A stretch of 64,000 nt of DNA from Heterohyrax brucei (lineage: Eukaryota; Chordata; Mammalia; Hyracoidea; Procaviidae): positions 198,950,796-199,014,795 of the forward strand of contig CM053142.1 in NCBI GenBank assembly GCA_028571685.1, in the 5' to 3' direction. A program made the position numbers and the translations under genes. Below are positions 39,560-51,832 of the stretch, piece after piece (the stretch's first letter is position 1; each line of letters starts with the position of its first letter). Below the pieces are notes generated by a model. It was not told where the DNA came from. It was given only the letters and a program-made list of their open reading frames with translations, and ran no database searches.

Positions 39560-40610
39560 TAGACTGACTTCAAAGGAATATTGGGTTTAAATAGATACTA
39601 CCTGAATGGTTTGCGGACTGCCACACAGAAATTCAAGTGGCTTGTCAGTTGGCAGAACTGGGGCACCTGGCAGAAGCAAATGCAAATCATCTCTGGAGGA
39701 AGGCACCCACAGATTAACTGTGATGCTGTGCATGGCTTATATGGTGCTTCCAGCCACAGTCTTTGCAACTCCCACACCATGACGAGGTGGGGCTATGCAA
39801 ATAAGGTGTCTGTGCCCCCCACCAAAGAGATCGGACAGCTTGTTGCTAACCTAACTAAGGTGCATGGCCCCCTGTGGGAGCGGGGCATACAGATAAGGTG
39901 TGTGGAACCCGAGTGAGAGGGCTGATCAGCTTTATCATCCTGCTAGGCTTAAAATAAGCTATCAGAGGTGGACAAGGGGACCCACTACCACCAAAAGAGC
40001 TCTAAGAGCAGAGCAGGTCCTTTGGACTGGGGATCCCTGTGCTGAGAACCTCCCAGACCCGGGAGACAGCTGTGATATGGGGGACGGTGCAAGATGGTGA
40101 GAACTAGCAACAGCAGAGCCAGGACACAGGGCACCTTTGGGCAAGAGGCTTGCTGGTGGAGTAGGTGCCCCTGGACATTCACTGGCAGAGGCAGAGAGAT
40201 TTTTTTACACTTGTTGGAGCAGGGCCAAGGGCCTGAGTGGCTGAGGGCTGGACAGAGTGGCCAGCCTGCAGTGTGGCGGAGAAGAGGCTGTCCCAATCAG
40301 AGAGCTGTACTGTATTCTGATTGAGCCATTTCTGATCCTGAATTGCCAGCTGTTACTTCCTTGATAAACTCCATAATCGTATTGTCCGTGAGTTCTCTGT
40401 GGCCATTACAGTGAATTATTGAACCCAGCAGAGAACTAGAGAGTGCCGGGGGGTCTGGGAAGGATGGCTGGTATCAGAATTGGTAAAAATGTTGGAGGGG
40501 TAGGCACGCCTAACTTCAGCGTCAGGGGAACCTGTCTTGCCTGTTGATACTGAGAGTGATTTCCTGCCCCTGTGGGAAGGTAGAAGAGGTCCAGGGCCTC
40601 TAATACACCA
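39560..40610 (+). mobile_element. ERV LTR-like sequence, copy 2
   Basis: It contains the counterpart of 38280-38830 preceded by U3-like text with 'gatgctgtgcatggcttatatggtgc', 'ctatgcaaataaggtgt' and 'cctttggactggggatccctgtgctgag'. The last phrase also occurs in the MaLR-like LTRs of this window. It may be the partner LTR of copy 1, or a separate insertion. Confidence 0.5.
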
Positions 40611-40634
40611 TTTTTTACAGTAACTAGGCATGAT

Positions 40635-41230
40635 GTCACAATCTAAAAATTACAAAAACATGTCAAAAACATTTATGGAAATGGAAGTCGCAATTAAGCA
40701 TGAACAAGGAATGAGAAATTATAAAAAATAAATCTGAAAAACAGAAACAAAAGAAAAAAGGATAATTTGAAAAGGAACTACACATAACTTTTAGGAAAAA
40801 CATGAAAAATTGAATGGGCAGATTAAACAGCAGACTAGACACGGCTGAAGGATTGGTGAGCCAGAAGAGAGTGCTGAAGAAACTACCCGGAACACAGACC
40901 AGACAGAGTGGAAGATGAAAACCTTCTAAAGATATCAGAATGAGAATGCCTAACACTTGTCTCCTCTCCAAAGAGATACTGGGGAAGTACAGTATTCAAG
41001 AAAATAGTAGCAGAGAATTCCCAGATTTGCTGAAAGACTCAAATCCTCTGATTTAGAATTCACAGCAAATCTCAGATGGGATGACTAAAAGTAAAGCAAC
41101 ACCTAGCTGCATTGCGTTGAAAGTGAAGAACACTAATGACAGACAGTGTGTCTTGGAAGGAGCTGAGAGAATGAATGACCTTCAGAAAGAATAGCACTGA
41201 CAGTGGCAGTATTTGTCGTTTCGGCAGCAA
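40635..41230 (+). mobile_element. L1 fragment, ORF1 region
   Basis: 'ctagacacggctgaaggattggtgagccagaagagagtgctgaag', 'tcagaatgagaatgcctaacac', 'gagaattcccagatttgctgaaagactcaaatcctc' and 'acacctagctgcattgcgttgaaagtg' follow the order of mammalian L1 ORF1. It is old and frameshifted. Confidence 0.7.
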
Positions 41231-41737
41231 GAGAACCCCGATGACTAGAGACACATAGCCCCAAAGTGTGGATGTGATTAATGGAGCGCTGTAGACACGG
41301 GGGGTGGGCAGCGAGGTGCCTGTTCTGATGTCCATTCTGCCGTCTTCCTTGTGAACAGAGTCCTGATTCTGCAGGGGTGTCGAGGTGCCTCCCTTGCAGC
41401 AAGGCCTGGCTGTCAGCAGTTTCCCTGCGTGAGGTTTCAAGGAAGTTCTTTCTTTAAGAAGGTCAGGCATCCATTCATGAAGAACAACTTCCCACACACT
41501 AGGAACGGAAAAGATGTTTCTAGACCTAGAAAATCCCTCCAATAACCTCATACATAATGTGAGATACTGAACAGCTTCCTCCCAAGACTGAGAACAAAGG
41601 AGAGAACTGCAGCTGTGATCACTTCTACAGACCTGCACTGAGGGTCCTTGCTGGGGCAGTGTAGAAAACAGACCAACAAAAAACCAGAAGACAAAAAAAC
41701 CCCAAAGGGCAGAAGTAAAATGGTCTCTGTTTGCATC

Positions 41738-42168
41738 TAGTCCAGCCTTCAAAGCAATTTTGGAACTCGTTTTCTGGAAGGGCCGTCAGAGCTGTCAGTG
41801 TATCACCCTTGATGTCCTGAGTGTCATCCAAATGTCTTCCTTTCAATATTTCCTTTTTCTTCAGCTAAAGAAAAAAGTCACGGGGGGATTAGACCAGGTC
41901 AGCAGGGGAGGGTGTTCCAACACAGTTACTTGTTTACTGGCTAAAATCTCCCTCACAGACAACTATACGATGAAGTTTGTAAACTTGCCACTGTGCCACC
42001 ATGCACAATGGCCATTCCGGAAAGAGTTCCAAAATTGCTTTGAAGGGTGGACTAGGTGCTGGTGTCAGTGCATAGCTTCCCAAGAGGAGCACTTTGAAGG
42101 TGACTGCGGTGACATTCAGCAATGGTATGTAGCACTTAGAACAATTAAGTTCATGGACTTAACTGTCA
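41738..42168 (-). mobile_element. foldback mariner derivative, copy 1
   Basis: The left part is antisense mariner transposase 3' sequence ('ccttcaaagcaattttggaactcg'). The right part repeats the same region inverted ('gttccaaaattgctttgaaggg', from 42029) and ends in a terminal repeat 'aagttcatggacttaactgtc' (about 42147-42167). The left terminal repeat is missing. The same structure occurs at 62631-63178. Transposase coding is destroyed. Confidence 0.75.
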
Positions 42169-42556
42169 GACCTTGTATGCAAGACTGTGGAGGGTGCTGT
42201 GGACTTCTGTGGGAAGGCCTTTCCTTACAGTCCTAGGACTTGGCTAAGCCATCTGGAATCTCTGGATCCACTTTCTGGCTCTTACAGGGCACGAATGGTG
42301 GCCTCCCAGATGGGGCATCTTTGTGCAGGGCCACCCCGAGCACCCACATGGGGCAGGCCTGAGGGCCTGGCATCCCTGAGAGGGCTACTGCCCAGCGGGG
42401 ACTTCCTCCCCCACCTGACTCTCTACAGACAGCTGGGGCCACATGAGCTGGGGGACAGCCGATGGCAGTAGGGTGGCTCTGCCTCCCATTTTGTTGCTTC
42501 AGTTAACCAGAGTTTGAACATTTTACTTGTAACCAAATAACTTCTAAGACTATTTT

Positions 42557-43165
42557 ATTGTTGTTGTCAGATGCTCTTGAGCCAGCTCCAGCTCACAGCA
42601 ATCCTGAGAACAACAGAACCAAACACTGCTGGGTCCCGTGCCACCCTCTCCGTCGTTAGTAAGCTTGAGCCCACTGTTGCAGCCTCTGTGTCAATCCATC
42701 CTGCCAAGGGTCTTCTACTTTTTCACTGACCCTCTACTTGTCCAAGCATGATGTCCTTCTCCAGGGGCTGATCCCTCCTGATAACATGTCCAAAGTGTGT
42801 AAAATGAAGTCTCACCATCCTTGGTTCTAAGGAGCACTCTGGCTGTGCTTCTAAGCCCGGTTTGTTTGCTCTTCTGGCAGTCCAGGCTCTATTCAGTGTT
42901 CTTTGCCGACAGTGTAATTCAAAGACATTGATTCTTCTTTGTTCTTCCTTATTCCTTGTTTAGTTTTCACATGCGTATGAGGTGACTGAAGATACCATGG
43001 CTCGAGTCTGGTGCACTTTATCCCTCAAAATGACATCCTTGCTTTTCAGCACTTCAGAAGTCTTTCACAGATTTGCCCAGTGCAGTGTGGTCTGGCTTCT
43101 TGATGGCTGCTTGTCTAGGCACTGATTGCGGATCCAGGTAATGCAGAATTCTTGACAGCATCAGT
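42557..43165 (-). mobile_element. RTE 3' portion, minus strand
   Basis: It begins with the reverse-complemented tail 'attgttgttgtcagatgctcttgagcc' and continues as antisense reverse transcriptase through 'gatgtccttctccaggggctgatccctcctgataacatgtcc'. Heavily mutated. Confidence 0.8.
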
Positions 43166-43569
43166 ACTTCCAGATACAGTCTATCGTACGCGTGCTACTC
43201 TTGGCTAGTCAGGGTGTGGTTTTTCTCGGTCACCCTGTATTTCTAATGTTTCTAAGAATCACACAGTGAATTCAGGACTATGATGTTTAAAGGGTAGATT
43301 TTCTTTTTTTCTTTGTTTCTTCCTAATTCAGAAGTTTCTTTTAAAGGGAAGATTTATCTGATTTATTTGGACTGTGATTGCTGTTATGCTGTTTTATGTT
43401 TTCTGCATATTGGTGTGGCTGGATGTCGAAGCGGAATTTTCCTTCTGTCCCAGAATTATGGCCAAAGCAGACGCTGAAGAGAATTCTCAAGGCACAGGAC
43501 ACCAAAGGTGTAGTTATAAAGGAAAATATTGCTAAACTAGACTACATGAAAGATTGTCTGTTTATTGAA

Positions 43570-44165
43570 AGACACTGATAAGAGTCTGGACAGGAGAGCC
43601 CCACACTGAATATGGCAGTGATGGCGGTGGACCCAACAGCAGCGAGGATGCCACTAACACCTGGAGTGAGATACTGCCATCTGTCTGCTAAGACGACTAA
43701 GATAAAAAAGACAATACCAAGTGTTGGCAGGGCCCCAGGATATCCAGACAGTTCAGGCACTGCTGGCAGGAGTGTAAACTGGAGAACTGGCAGAATTCAT
43801 TAGCGCTGAGAAAACTATCCTACAGCTCATCAGTACTGCTCCTAGGCACAGTCTCTGGGAAAATTGGTACCTGGGCTCCTTACAGCATGGGCAGGAATGT
43901 TTGTATCAGCCCCATTCATCAGACAGCCCTGAGCCGGAAACAAGCAAAATACCCATCAGCAGCAGAACGGATAAATAAACTGGTCTATTCACACAATGGA
44001 AAACCACTGGCAAGTGAAGAGAGTGAACCACAGACATGCCTAGCAACACCGAGGAGTGCCACAAGTGCCACTGACGTCATGCCGAGCAGACGAGCCAGAC
44101 ACCTGACAGCGCGTACCGTGTGATTTCATCTACACAGAGTTCACACACACACACACATGCGCACA
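43570..44165 (+). mobile_element. L1 3' end fragment with CA tail
   Basis: The order 'gagatactgccatctgtctgctaagacgactaagataaaaaag', 'caagtgttggcagggccccagg', 'cagccccattcatcagacagcc', 'ggataaataaactggtctattcacacaatgg' and 'agccagacac...gtgatttcatctac' is that of the L1 ORF2 end/3' UTR. It ends in a short (CA)n run at about 44142-44158. Confidence 0.75.
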
Positions 44166-44771
44166 TACGCGCACACACCAGTGCCCTCGGAGATCAGGGC
44201 AGCGGTGACTCCGGGGGGCTGGCAGGGTCTGAGAGGAGCTTATGGACTTGGTCTGGGCACTGAGTGTTGGGTTTGTGAAAATGTATCCAACAGTATGTTA
44301 AGGATTTGCCCACATTCCTCTGTCAGTGTTTTAGTTCAGCACAAAGTTCATATAACCTAGCCAAGTACCCAGCACAGAGCAGGTGTGGTGAGTGTGGCCG
44401 CTACCAGTGCTCCACCGTTTTTGTCTTCTTGCTCCAGAACCTCGACTTCCAACCACTAATTTAGTTTTTGGCTTCATTTAATCTGCTACTTCACAGTTTC
44501 ACTGAGGATTAAAAAAAAAATCCCAATACAACCAATTTGTAAGAACTCTATTATTCTGCAGACTTTGTATTGGCTGTGGAGAGGGTGAGACTTACCCCAG
44601 GATGGGTGCTCCCTCCAGGGATGGAGGGGAGCTTCCCAAAGAGTGGAGAGGTGCTCCCCAGGAGTAGAGGGGTGCTTCCCCTGGGAGGGTATAGTGCTGG
44701 CAGCAAACGGGCCAGGGATCCCGAGACTGAGGGAGCCTGGGAGGAGGTTCCATTACTTGCTGGACTTAATT
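44166..44771. other. unassigned intergenic sequence
   Basis: No gene. A weak local repetition of 'gcttcccc(t/a)ggag' phrases at 44600-44690 is visible. Confidence 0.4.
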
Positions 44772-44900
44772 CAGATTCGCAGCAGCCTTATAGGACACAG
44801 TAGAACTCCCCGTAGGGTTTCCAAGGAGCACCTAGTGGGTTCAAAGCGTGCTGGCCTCGAGGTGAGGAGCTGGAGGTCTTAACCACTGTGCCACCAGGAT
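44772..44900 (-). mobile_element. AfroSINE, minus strand
   Basis: 'gcagccttataggacacagtagaactcccc', 'gggtttccaaggagcacctagtggg' and 'cttaaccactgtgccacca' are the antisense SINE landmarks. Confidence 0.85.
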
Positions 44901-45484
44901 TAGGAGGCACTTTTCTGGGGGGTCTACTTACCCCTGACCCCAAGACTTTCCCCAGCCCTCTCTTCTGCAGCTCTGTCCCCTCCCACAGGTCCCCCTTGCC
45001 CCTGAAGGTCCTGCTGGAGTGTTGGAGACCCTCAGGCTTAGATGGCTTTTCTGTGTACCAACCTGTGTCACGCCACCCAGAGGTCCTGAAAGTTCCCATC
45101 CCACTAACAATGCATGGCCCTGTCTTCCAACACAGAATGCAATTTTTGTTTAGAAGTATACAGTTTTTGAATTACCATGACTTTTGGAAGAGGGAGATGC
45201 CCACACATGGACAAAATACAGTCTTGAATGGAAAGGTAGCTGGAATGCTAAATCAATGTTAAATTATCCTGGCGAGTATTTCTCAGGTTTAATTTCACAT
45301 TCCACTGTTACACTCCCCATGTCTCTGTCAGTCCATCATACCATGGAGGCTTGCATGTTGCTGAGATGCTGGAAGCTGTGCCACTGGTATATAGATACCA
45401 GCGGGTCCCCCGTGGTAGACACGTGTCAGCTGGGCTTCCAGACTAAGACAGATAGGGAGAAGGACCTGGCAGTCTACTTCTGAA

Positions 45485-48026
45485 AAGAATTAGCCGTGGA
45501 AGACCTTATGAATGATAGCAGAACAGTGTCAGATATGGTGCTGGAAAATGAGGCCCCCCAGATGGGAAGGCACTCATATGGTTGGGGAAAAGCTGCCTCC
45601 TCAAAGCAGAATTGACCTTAATGAGATGGATGGAGTCAAGCTTTCAGGACCTTCATTTGGGGATGTGGCCTGACTCAAAATGAGAATAGCTACAAGCATC
45701 CATTAATAATCAGATGGTGGAATATATGAAGTATGAGTCTAGAAAAATTGGAAATCATAAAAAATGGCATGTATAAACATGGATATCCTAGGCATTAATG
45801 AGCTGAAATGGACTGGTATTAGCAATTTTGAGTCAGAGCATCATATGGTCTACTACGCCGGGAGTGACAACATGGAGCGGCAGTGCACTGACTGTCAGAG
45901 AGAGCATTCCAAGACTTGTCCTAAGGTACACCACCATCATGACAGGATAATATCCATACAGCTACAAAGAAGACCAGTTAATACAACTATTGCCCAGAGT
46001 TAGGGACCGACCACTAAGGCCAACGATGAAGAAACTGAAGACTTTCACCACCTTCTGCAGTCCATAGTTGATTCAGTATGCAGCCAGGATGCATTGATGA
46101 TTACTGGAGACTGGAATGCGAAAGTTGGAAAGACCGAAGAAGGGTTGGTAGTTGGAAAACATGGCCTTCGTGAGAGAAATGATGCCAAAGGAGGCATGCT
46201 AGAATTTTGCAAGAACAATGACTTCCTCGTTGCAAATACCTTTTTTCACCAACATAGACAGTGACTTTACACATGGACCTTGCCAGATGGAATATGGAGG
46301 AATAAAACTGACTACATTTGTGAAAAAGAGACAATGTAAAAGCTCAGTATCATTAGTCAAAACAAGGCTGGGGGGCCAATTGTGGCACAGACCACACCCA
46401 AACTGCTCATATGCAAATTCAAACCGAAACTGAAAAAAATGAGGAAAAATCCGCAAGAGCCAAAGTACAACCTTGAGTTTAGAGACCACCTCAAGAATAG
46501 ACCGGATGCACTGAACACTGATGGCTGAGGACCAGATGAGCTGTGGAATGACATCAAAGATCTCATCCATGAGGAAAGACAAGAAGCCATTAAAAAGACG
46601 GGAAAGAAAGAAAAGGCCAAAATGGATGTCCGAAGGGACTCCAAAGCTTGTTCTTGAAAATCAAACTACTAAAGCAAAAGGAAGAAATGGGTGAAGTAAA
46701 AGAAATGAACGAAGATTTCCAAGGGCAGCCTGAGGGAACAAAATAAGTATGATAATGACATATGCAGAGAGCTAGAGAGAAAAAACCAAAAGGGGAGAAT
46801 ACACTCTCTACGTCTCAAGCTGAAGAACTGAAGAAAAAATTCAAGCCTTGAGTTGCAGTAGTGAAGGATTCTGTAGAGAAAATGTTAAACCATACAGGAA
46901 GCATTAAAAGAAGATGGAAAGAACACACAGAGTCATCATACCAAAAAGAACAGGTCGATGTTCAACTCCTTGAAGAGGCAGCACGTGATCAGGAACTGAC
47001 AGTGGGGAAGGAAGAAGTCCCAGCTTCATCAAAGGTGCTGGCAAGAAACAAGGCTCCAGGAATTGGTGGAATATCAATTTGGATGTTTCAACAAACAGAA
47101 GCAGTGCTGGAAATGCTCACTCGTCTATGCCAAGAAATACAGAGGACAGCTACCTGGCCAGTCGACTGGAAGAGATCCCTATTTATGCTTATTCCCAAGA
47201 GAGGCGACTCAGCAGAATGTGGAAATTATCGAACAATATCACTAATGTTATACTCAAGTAAAATTTTACTAAGGACCATTCAAAAGCAGCTGTAGCAGTG
47301 TATTGACTGGGCACTGCCAGAAATTCAAGCTGGATTCAGAAGAAGATGTGGAACTGGGGATATCGCTGCTGATGTCAGGTGGGTTTTGGCTGAAAGCCGA
47401 AAATGCCAGAAAGATGTTTGTTTACTTGTGTGTTATTGACTACGTAAAGGCATTCAACTGTGTAGATCTTCACAAATTGTGGATAACATTGTGGAAAATG
47501 GGAATTCCAGAACACTTAATTGTGCTCATGAGGAAACTGTACATAGATCAAGAGATATCCACTCAAATAGAACCAGGGGACACTGCATGGCTTAAAGTCA
47601 GGACAGGTTTGCATCAGGGTTTAATCCTTTTGCCACACCTGTTCAGTCTGTATGCTGAGTAAATAATCTGAGAAGCTGGACTAGATGAAGGAGAACAGGG
47701 CATCAGGGTTAGAGGGAGGCTCATTAACAACTTGCACTGTGCAGATAATACAATCTTGCTTACTAAATGTGAAGAGGATTTGAAACACTGATGAGGACCA
47801 AAGACCACAGTCTTCAGTATGGATTGCACCTCAACATCAACACAAGTCCTTACAAGTGGACCAGTAGGCAACCATCATGATAAATGGAGAAGAGATGAAG
47901 TTTGTCAAGAATTTAATTTCATTTGGATCTATAATCAACACCTATGGAAGCAGCAGTCAAATCTGCTGCAAGAGACCTCTTTAAAGTTTCAAAAATCAAA
48001 TATGTCATCTTGAGGATTAAGGTGTG
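45485..48026 (+). mobile_element. nearly complete, dead RTE LINE (left part)
   Basis: The longest RTE copy in the window. Readable pieces in order: endonuclease 'LGINELKWTGISNFESEHHMVYYAG' (45770-45860) and 'ITGDWNAKVG' (46099-46128); the linker 'FRDHLKNRPDALNTDG' near 46480; reverse-transcriptase motifs 'LIPKRGDSAECGNYRTISLM' (47187-47250), 'CVIDYVKAFNCVDLHKLW' (47430-47485), 'TGLHQGLILLPHLFSLYA' (47605-47660) and 'LHCADNTILL' (47735-47765). In the last, the catalytic YADD-type box has decayed to CADN. Multiple frameshifts break the frame. It is interrupted at 48027 by a solo LTR. Confidence 0.85.
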
Positions 48027-48526
48027 TGTTTTAGTCAGCTAGGGCTGCTCTAACAGAAATACCACAGAGTGGATGGCTTTAACAAAGAAAGATTTATTCT
48101 TACACAGTCCGGTAGGTTGCAAGTCCATATTCAGGGTGTCCGCTCCAGGGAAAAACTTTCCCCTTATCGGCTCTGGAGGAAAGTCCGGTATTACATCAGT
48201 CATTGTTCAGGGAGTGTCCTAACGCAAGAACCTCTGGTCTGAACGACGCGCTCTGCTCCCGGTGCTGCTTGCTTGATGGTAGCGAGGTTCTCAAATTGTC
48301 CTTGGTTCTTTTTCCTTTTATTCCTTGCAAGCTAAAAGCATTAAGGGTGGGGCAAGCCATACTCCAGGGAAACTTCCCCATAGCAGGAATTCACAGCCCC
48401 ACCCTAATCCTTTAACATACAGGTTAGCAAAACCACACAATGGAGGACATTTCCAAGATACTGGGAACCATATCACAGCCACATGGCTGCACACATTTTT
48501 GGGGGGACACAATTCAAACCATGACA
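48027..48526 (-). mobile_element. MaLR-like solo LTR, GTGTG duplication
   Basis: A 500-bp LTR nearly identical to the LTRs of the provirus at 12867-14819. GTGTG stands on both sides (48022-48026 and 48527-48531). It lies inside the RTE copy, whose sequence joins cleanly across it ('attaaggtgtg'/'cctgatccaagg'). Confidence 0.9.
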
Positions 48527-48990
48527 GTGTGCCTGATCCAAGGCGTGATATTTTCAAATTGCATCATACGCAGTTGGAAGCTGGACAGTGAGTAAGGAAG
48601 GCAGAAGCAGGATTAACATCTTTGAATTGTGGTGATGGAGAAGAATATTGAATATACCATGGACTGCCAAGAGAATGAACAGATCTGTCTTGGAAGAAGT
48701 ACAACCAGAGTGGTCCTTAGAAGCAAGGATGACAAGACGACATCCTACATACTTTGGGTATGTTTTTAGGATGGACCCGTCTCTGGAGAAGGATATCATG
48801 CTCATGCAGTAAGACAGTCAGTGAGAAAGAGGAAGACCCTCAGTGAGATGGATTGACACAGCGGCTGCAACAACGGGCTCAAGCATAGCAGTGACTTTGG
48901 GCATGGCACAGGACTGGGTAGCGTTTCGTTCTTTGTACATAGGATCGCTGTGAGTCAGAACCAATTAGACAGCAGCTAGCAACAACTGTA
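48527..48990 (+). mobile_element. RTE LINE, right part with tail
   Basis: Continues the element at 45485-48026: 'ttgaattgtggtgatggagaagaatattgaatataccatgg' and 'aagaagtacaaccagagtggtcc', ending in 'gatcgctgtgagtcagaacc' and 'agcagctagcaacaac'. Confidence 0.85.
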
Positions 48991-49453
48991 AATACTGTAT
49001 TTCAAATCTAAGGTTCTTTCTGAAATGCACCGCAAAGCTCAGGGGGCTCTGAGTCTCACCTCTGTGTGAGGAATGCCTGTTAGATAGTGCTCTGCATCCT
49101 CAGACCCAAGAACCCAATGTGAACTCGCTGTGCATGAGTAAAATCACGTGTTTACTACATGCCAGGCATGCACCACGTGTTTCTTTCCTGCACCTACCTC
49201 ATGGTGAGCCAATAGAGAGCAGCCCAGTCCCCAAACAGCTTGGCACGTGCAGCTCCCAGAGAATATACTGGAATGGTGAGGGATGGAGCAGTTCCTACCG
49301 TTGTCCATATTGCTCTAGAGTGAACACGGAAACAGCGGTGGCAGGGTGGTGGGTGTGTGTGTTCAGAAACCTTCCCAGGCCTCCGGTCAGCTGGCAGCTG
49401 AGCTCTTTCCCAATCCACGTGGCCTGATTAAAAGGCCCACCCTCCACCGATGT
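48991..49453. other. unassigned intergenic sequence
   Basis: No gene and no repeat that I can name. Confidence 0.4.
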
Positions 49454-49620
49454 GGAGTCACGGTGACCCCTGTGTCAACAGAGCACGACTGGGCCATGGG
49501 GTTTTCTTGGCTGGAACCCTCATGGATGCAGACTCCAGGCCTGTCTTCTACAGAGCTGCTGGGCACCTTCAAACCCCCAACCTTTAGGTTATTTGTTGGG
49601 TGCAAGCTGTTGGCACCACT
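49454..49620 (-). mobile_element. diverged AfroSINE, minus strand
   Basis: 'gagtcacggtgacccctgtgtcaacagagcacgactggg', 'ttcttggctggaaccctcatggatgcagactccaggcctg' and 'cccaacctttaggtta...ttggcaccac' keep the order of the antisense SINE with many changes. Confidence 0.6.
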
Positions 49621-50180
49621 GAAGGACACACAACATAACCACCTTTAAAAACACATAACTGATAACCCAGGACCAAACCATTCCCGAAGCCAGCTCTTCA
49701 GACAAAGATTAAATCAGATATAAAATGTCAAGTAATAGTTGGGAAGACTGTGCTTCCTAGTTCCGGTAAACACACAAGGCTAGCTGGGCAGCTCCTGTCC
49801 AGAGGCAGGACGAGAAGGCAGAGGAGGACAGGAGCTGGTTGAATGGACACGGGAAACGTGAGGTGGAAAGGGGGGTGTGCTGTCCCATTGCTGGGGTCAC
49901 AGCACAACCGATGTAGACGTTCTTGCATGAGAAATTGACTCGAGCCATAAACGCTCACCTAAAGCCCTGTAGAACCAACATGTGAAATACACGGCAGAGT
50001 CTGCGAGAGAGGAAGGGAGCTCCCAGGGACACAAAGGAAAAATACCAGAGAGTCAGGGTGTGAGCCGGCCCTGAGAGTGCTGGGGTGTCATCGCCAGCCT
50101 CGGGAACCACAGGCCTTAGCTTGTAATGGCTTTGATTTTACGGGATGGGTAAGGCCTTCGCTGACTGGGTGAAAAGACCA

Positions 50181-50311
50181 AAAGCCAAACCTGCTGTGGT
50201 TGAGTCAGTTCCAGCACACAGTAACCCCATGGGCCACAGCAGAACCGTGTCCGGGGGTTTCTGAGGGTTAGCCAGTGGGTTAGAACCGCCGACCTGTGCC
50301 ACCAGGGCTCC
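50181..50311 (-). mobile_element. AfroSINE, minus strand
   Basis: 'aaacctgctgtggttgagtcag', 'cacacagtaaccccatgggccacagcagaaccg' and 'gttagaaccgccgacctgtgccaccagggc'; part of the centre is deleted. Confidence 0.8.
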
Positions 50312-50585
50312 GCTGAGTGAAGGAGCTAAATTTGGGGCCTTCAAGTAAAACTAAGGCTTGGAAAGGGTGATACCCTCAGAGTAAGGGGTGGGCAAGAATA
50401 TACCTTTTCCAGGTACCTTATACATACACATAAACCTAGAACTGAACCTGATACCATCGAGTCAATGCCCTCTCCCAGTGAGTCTACAGATACATATGTA
50501 CATACGCACATATGTACATGTATGTATGTTTATATATCTGTTCCTGTTGTTAGTCGTCACTGAGGTGACTTAAATTCATGACAAC

Positions 50586-51134
50586 CGTCATGGACTGAAT
50601 TATGTCCTCCAAAAATGTCTGTAGCAATTTGGCTGGGCCATGATTCCCCCTAGGGTATGGTTGTCTCCCGTTTTGTGACCTGGTATCATTTTCCAGTGTG
50701 TTGTAAATCCTAATCTCTGTCTGTGGTTAATAAGTTAAGACTGAGTTATAGTAAAGAGGATTACAGGGGGACTGTAGCATCGGAACCAAGACCACCTCAC
50801 TGATGCAAATGTAAAGGAAGCTTCCTTGAGGCGTGGCCTAGGCCACCTTTTCTCTCTCAAGAGATCGGAAGGAGGAGGAAGTGGTCAGAGCGCTGGCGAC
50901 CTCACACCCCAGGAAAGCAGTGCCGGGAGCAGCATGGGCCCTTCGGACCTGAGGTTTCTGGGCCAGACCGAGGGGAGACTGACGGCAAGGACCGTTCTAC
51001 AGAGCTGACGTAAACCGAGGAAATCTTGCCCTGGAGCTGAATTTAGAGCCAGGCTGTGAGGGAATAAAGTTCACTTTGTTAAAATCATCCTCTTGTGGTC
51101 ATTTCTGCTGGAGCAGCAGTAGGTGACTGTGACA
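50586..51134 (+). mobile_element. MaLR-like LTR, older subfamily
   Basis: It begins CGTCATGGACTGAATTATG (first base probably mutated from T) and ends near 'gactgtgaca'. Inner landmarks are 'aatttggctgggccatgattcc', 'aggaaagcagtgccgggagcag' and 'gaataaagttcactttgttaaaatc'. No target-site duplication could be seen. Confidence 0.7.
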
Positions 51135-51424
51135 GCAGCCCCTGGTGTGCCAGAGCACAGCTGTGCACCACGGGGGCTTTCAAGGCCATCCCCTCCGGAA
51201 GCCGACTGCCAGGCTTGTCTTCCAGGGTGCCTCTGGGTGGGTTCCCACGGACAACCCTTCAGCTAGGAGTCAAGCACCATTTGTCCATCCAGGGAGACAA
51301 ATGTATGTGTCTGTGCATCTGTACACATACACCTCCTGCATCCAAAGTGCCCATCAAACAAGTAGTAGATTCTACAGAAACTGACTGTGTCAGGCTGCAG
51401 TTATCATGTTGGTGAAACATACTG

Positions 51425-51725
51425 CCAGAAAACAAATCAACCTAAGAAGTATAGCTAGGGTGCTCCTCAGAAGCAAGGATGGTAGACTCACGTACTCTGG
51501 AGTATATTATCAGGAGGTAGCAGTCCCTAGAGAAGGGCGTCAGGCCTGGTCAAGTAGAGGGTCCGCGAAACAGAAGACCCTCAACGAGTTGGACTGACAC
51601 AGTGGTTGCAGCAAGGGGCTGAAGCATGAGTGTGAGGGTGTGGCCCAGGACCAGGTGGTGTGTTGTTTTGTTGTGAGTAGGGTCACTGTGAGTCAGAACT
51701 GACTTGACGGCCCCTGACAACCAAG
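51425..51725 (+). mobile_element. RTE 3' fragment
   Basis: 'aagtatagctagggtgctcctcagaagcaaggatgg', 'aagaccctcaacgagttggactgacacagtgg' and 'gggtcactgtgagtcagaactgacttgacggcccctgacaa'. It is strongly 5' truncated. Confidence 0.75.
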
Positions 51726-51832
51726 CTATATCGGTTTTTCACAAAAGCAACAACAGCAAATCAGAATTACACAGATGACTTTCTCGGGCCAGAGTACAAT
51801 AAAACAGAATCACCAACTAAAAATTAAAAGGA

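Noticed and set aside
45485-48990. A functional RTE retrotransposon
   Set aside because: Many frameshifts and stops, a decayed catalytic box (CADN) and an LTR insertion show that it is dead.
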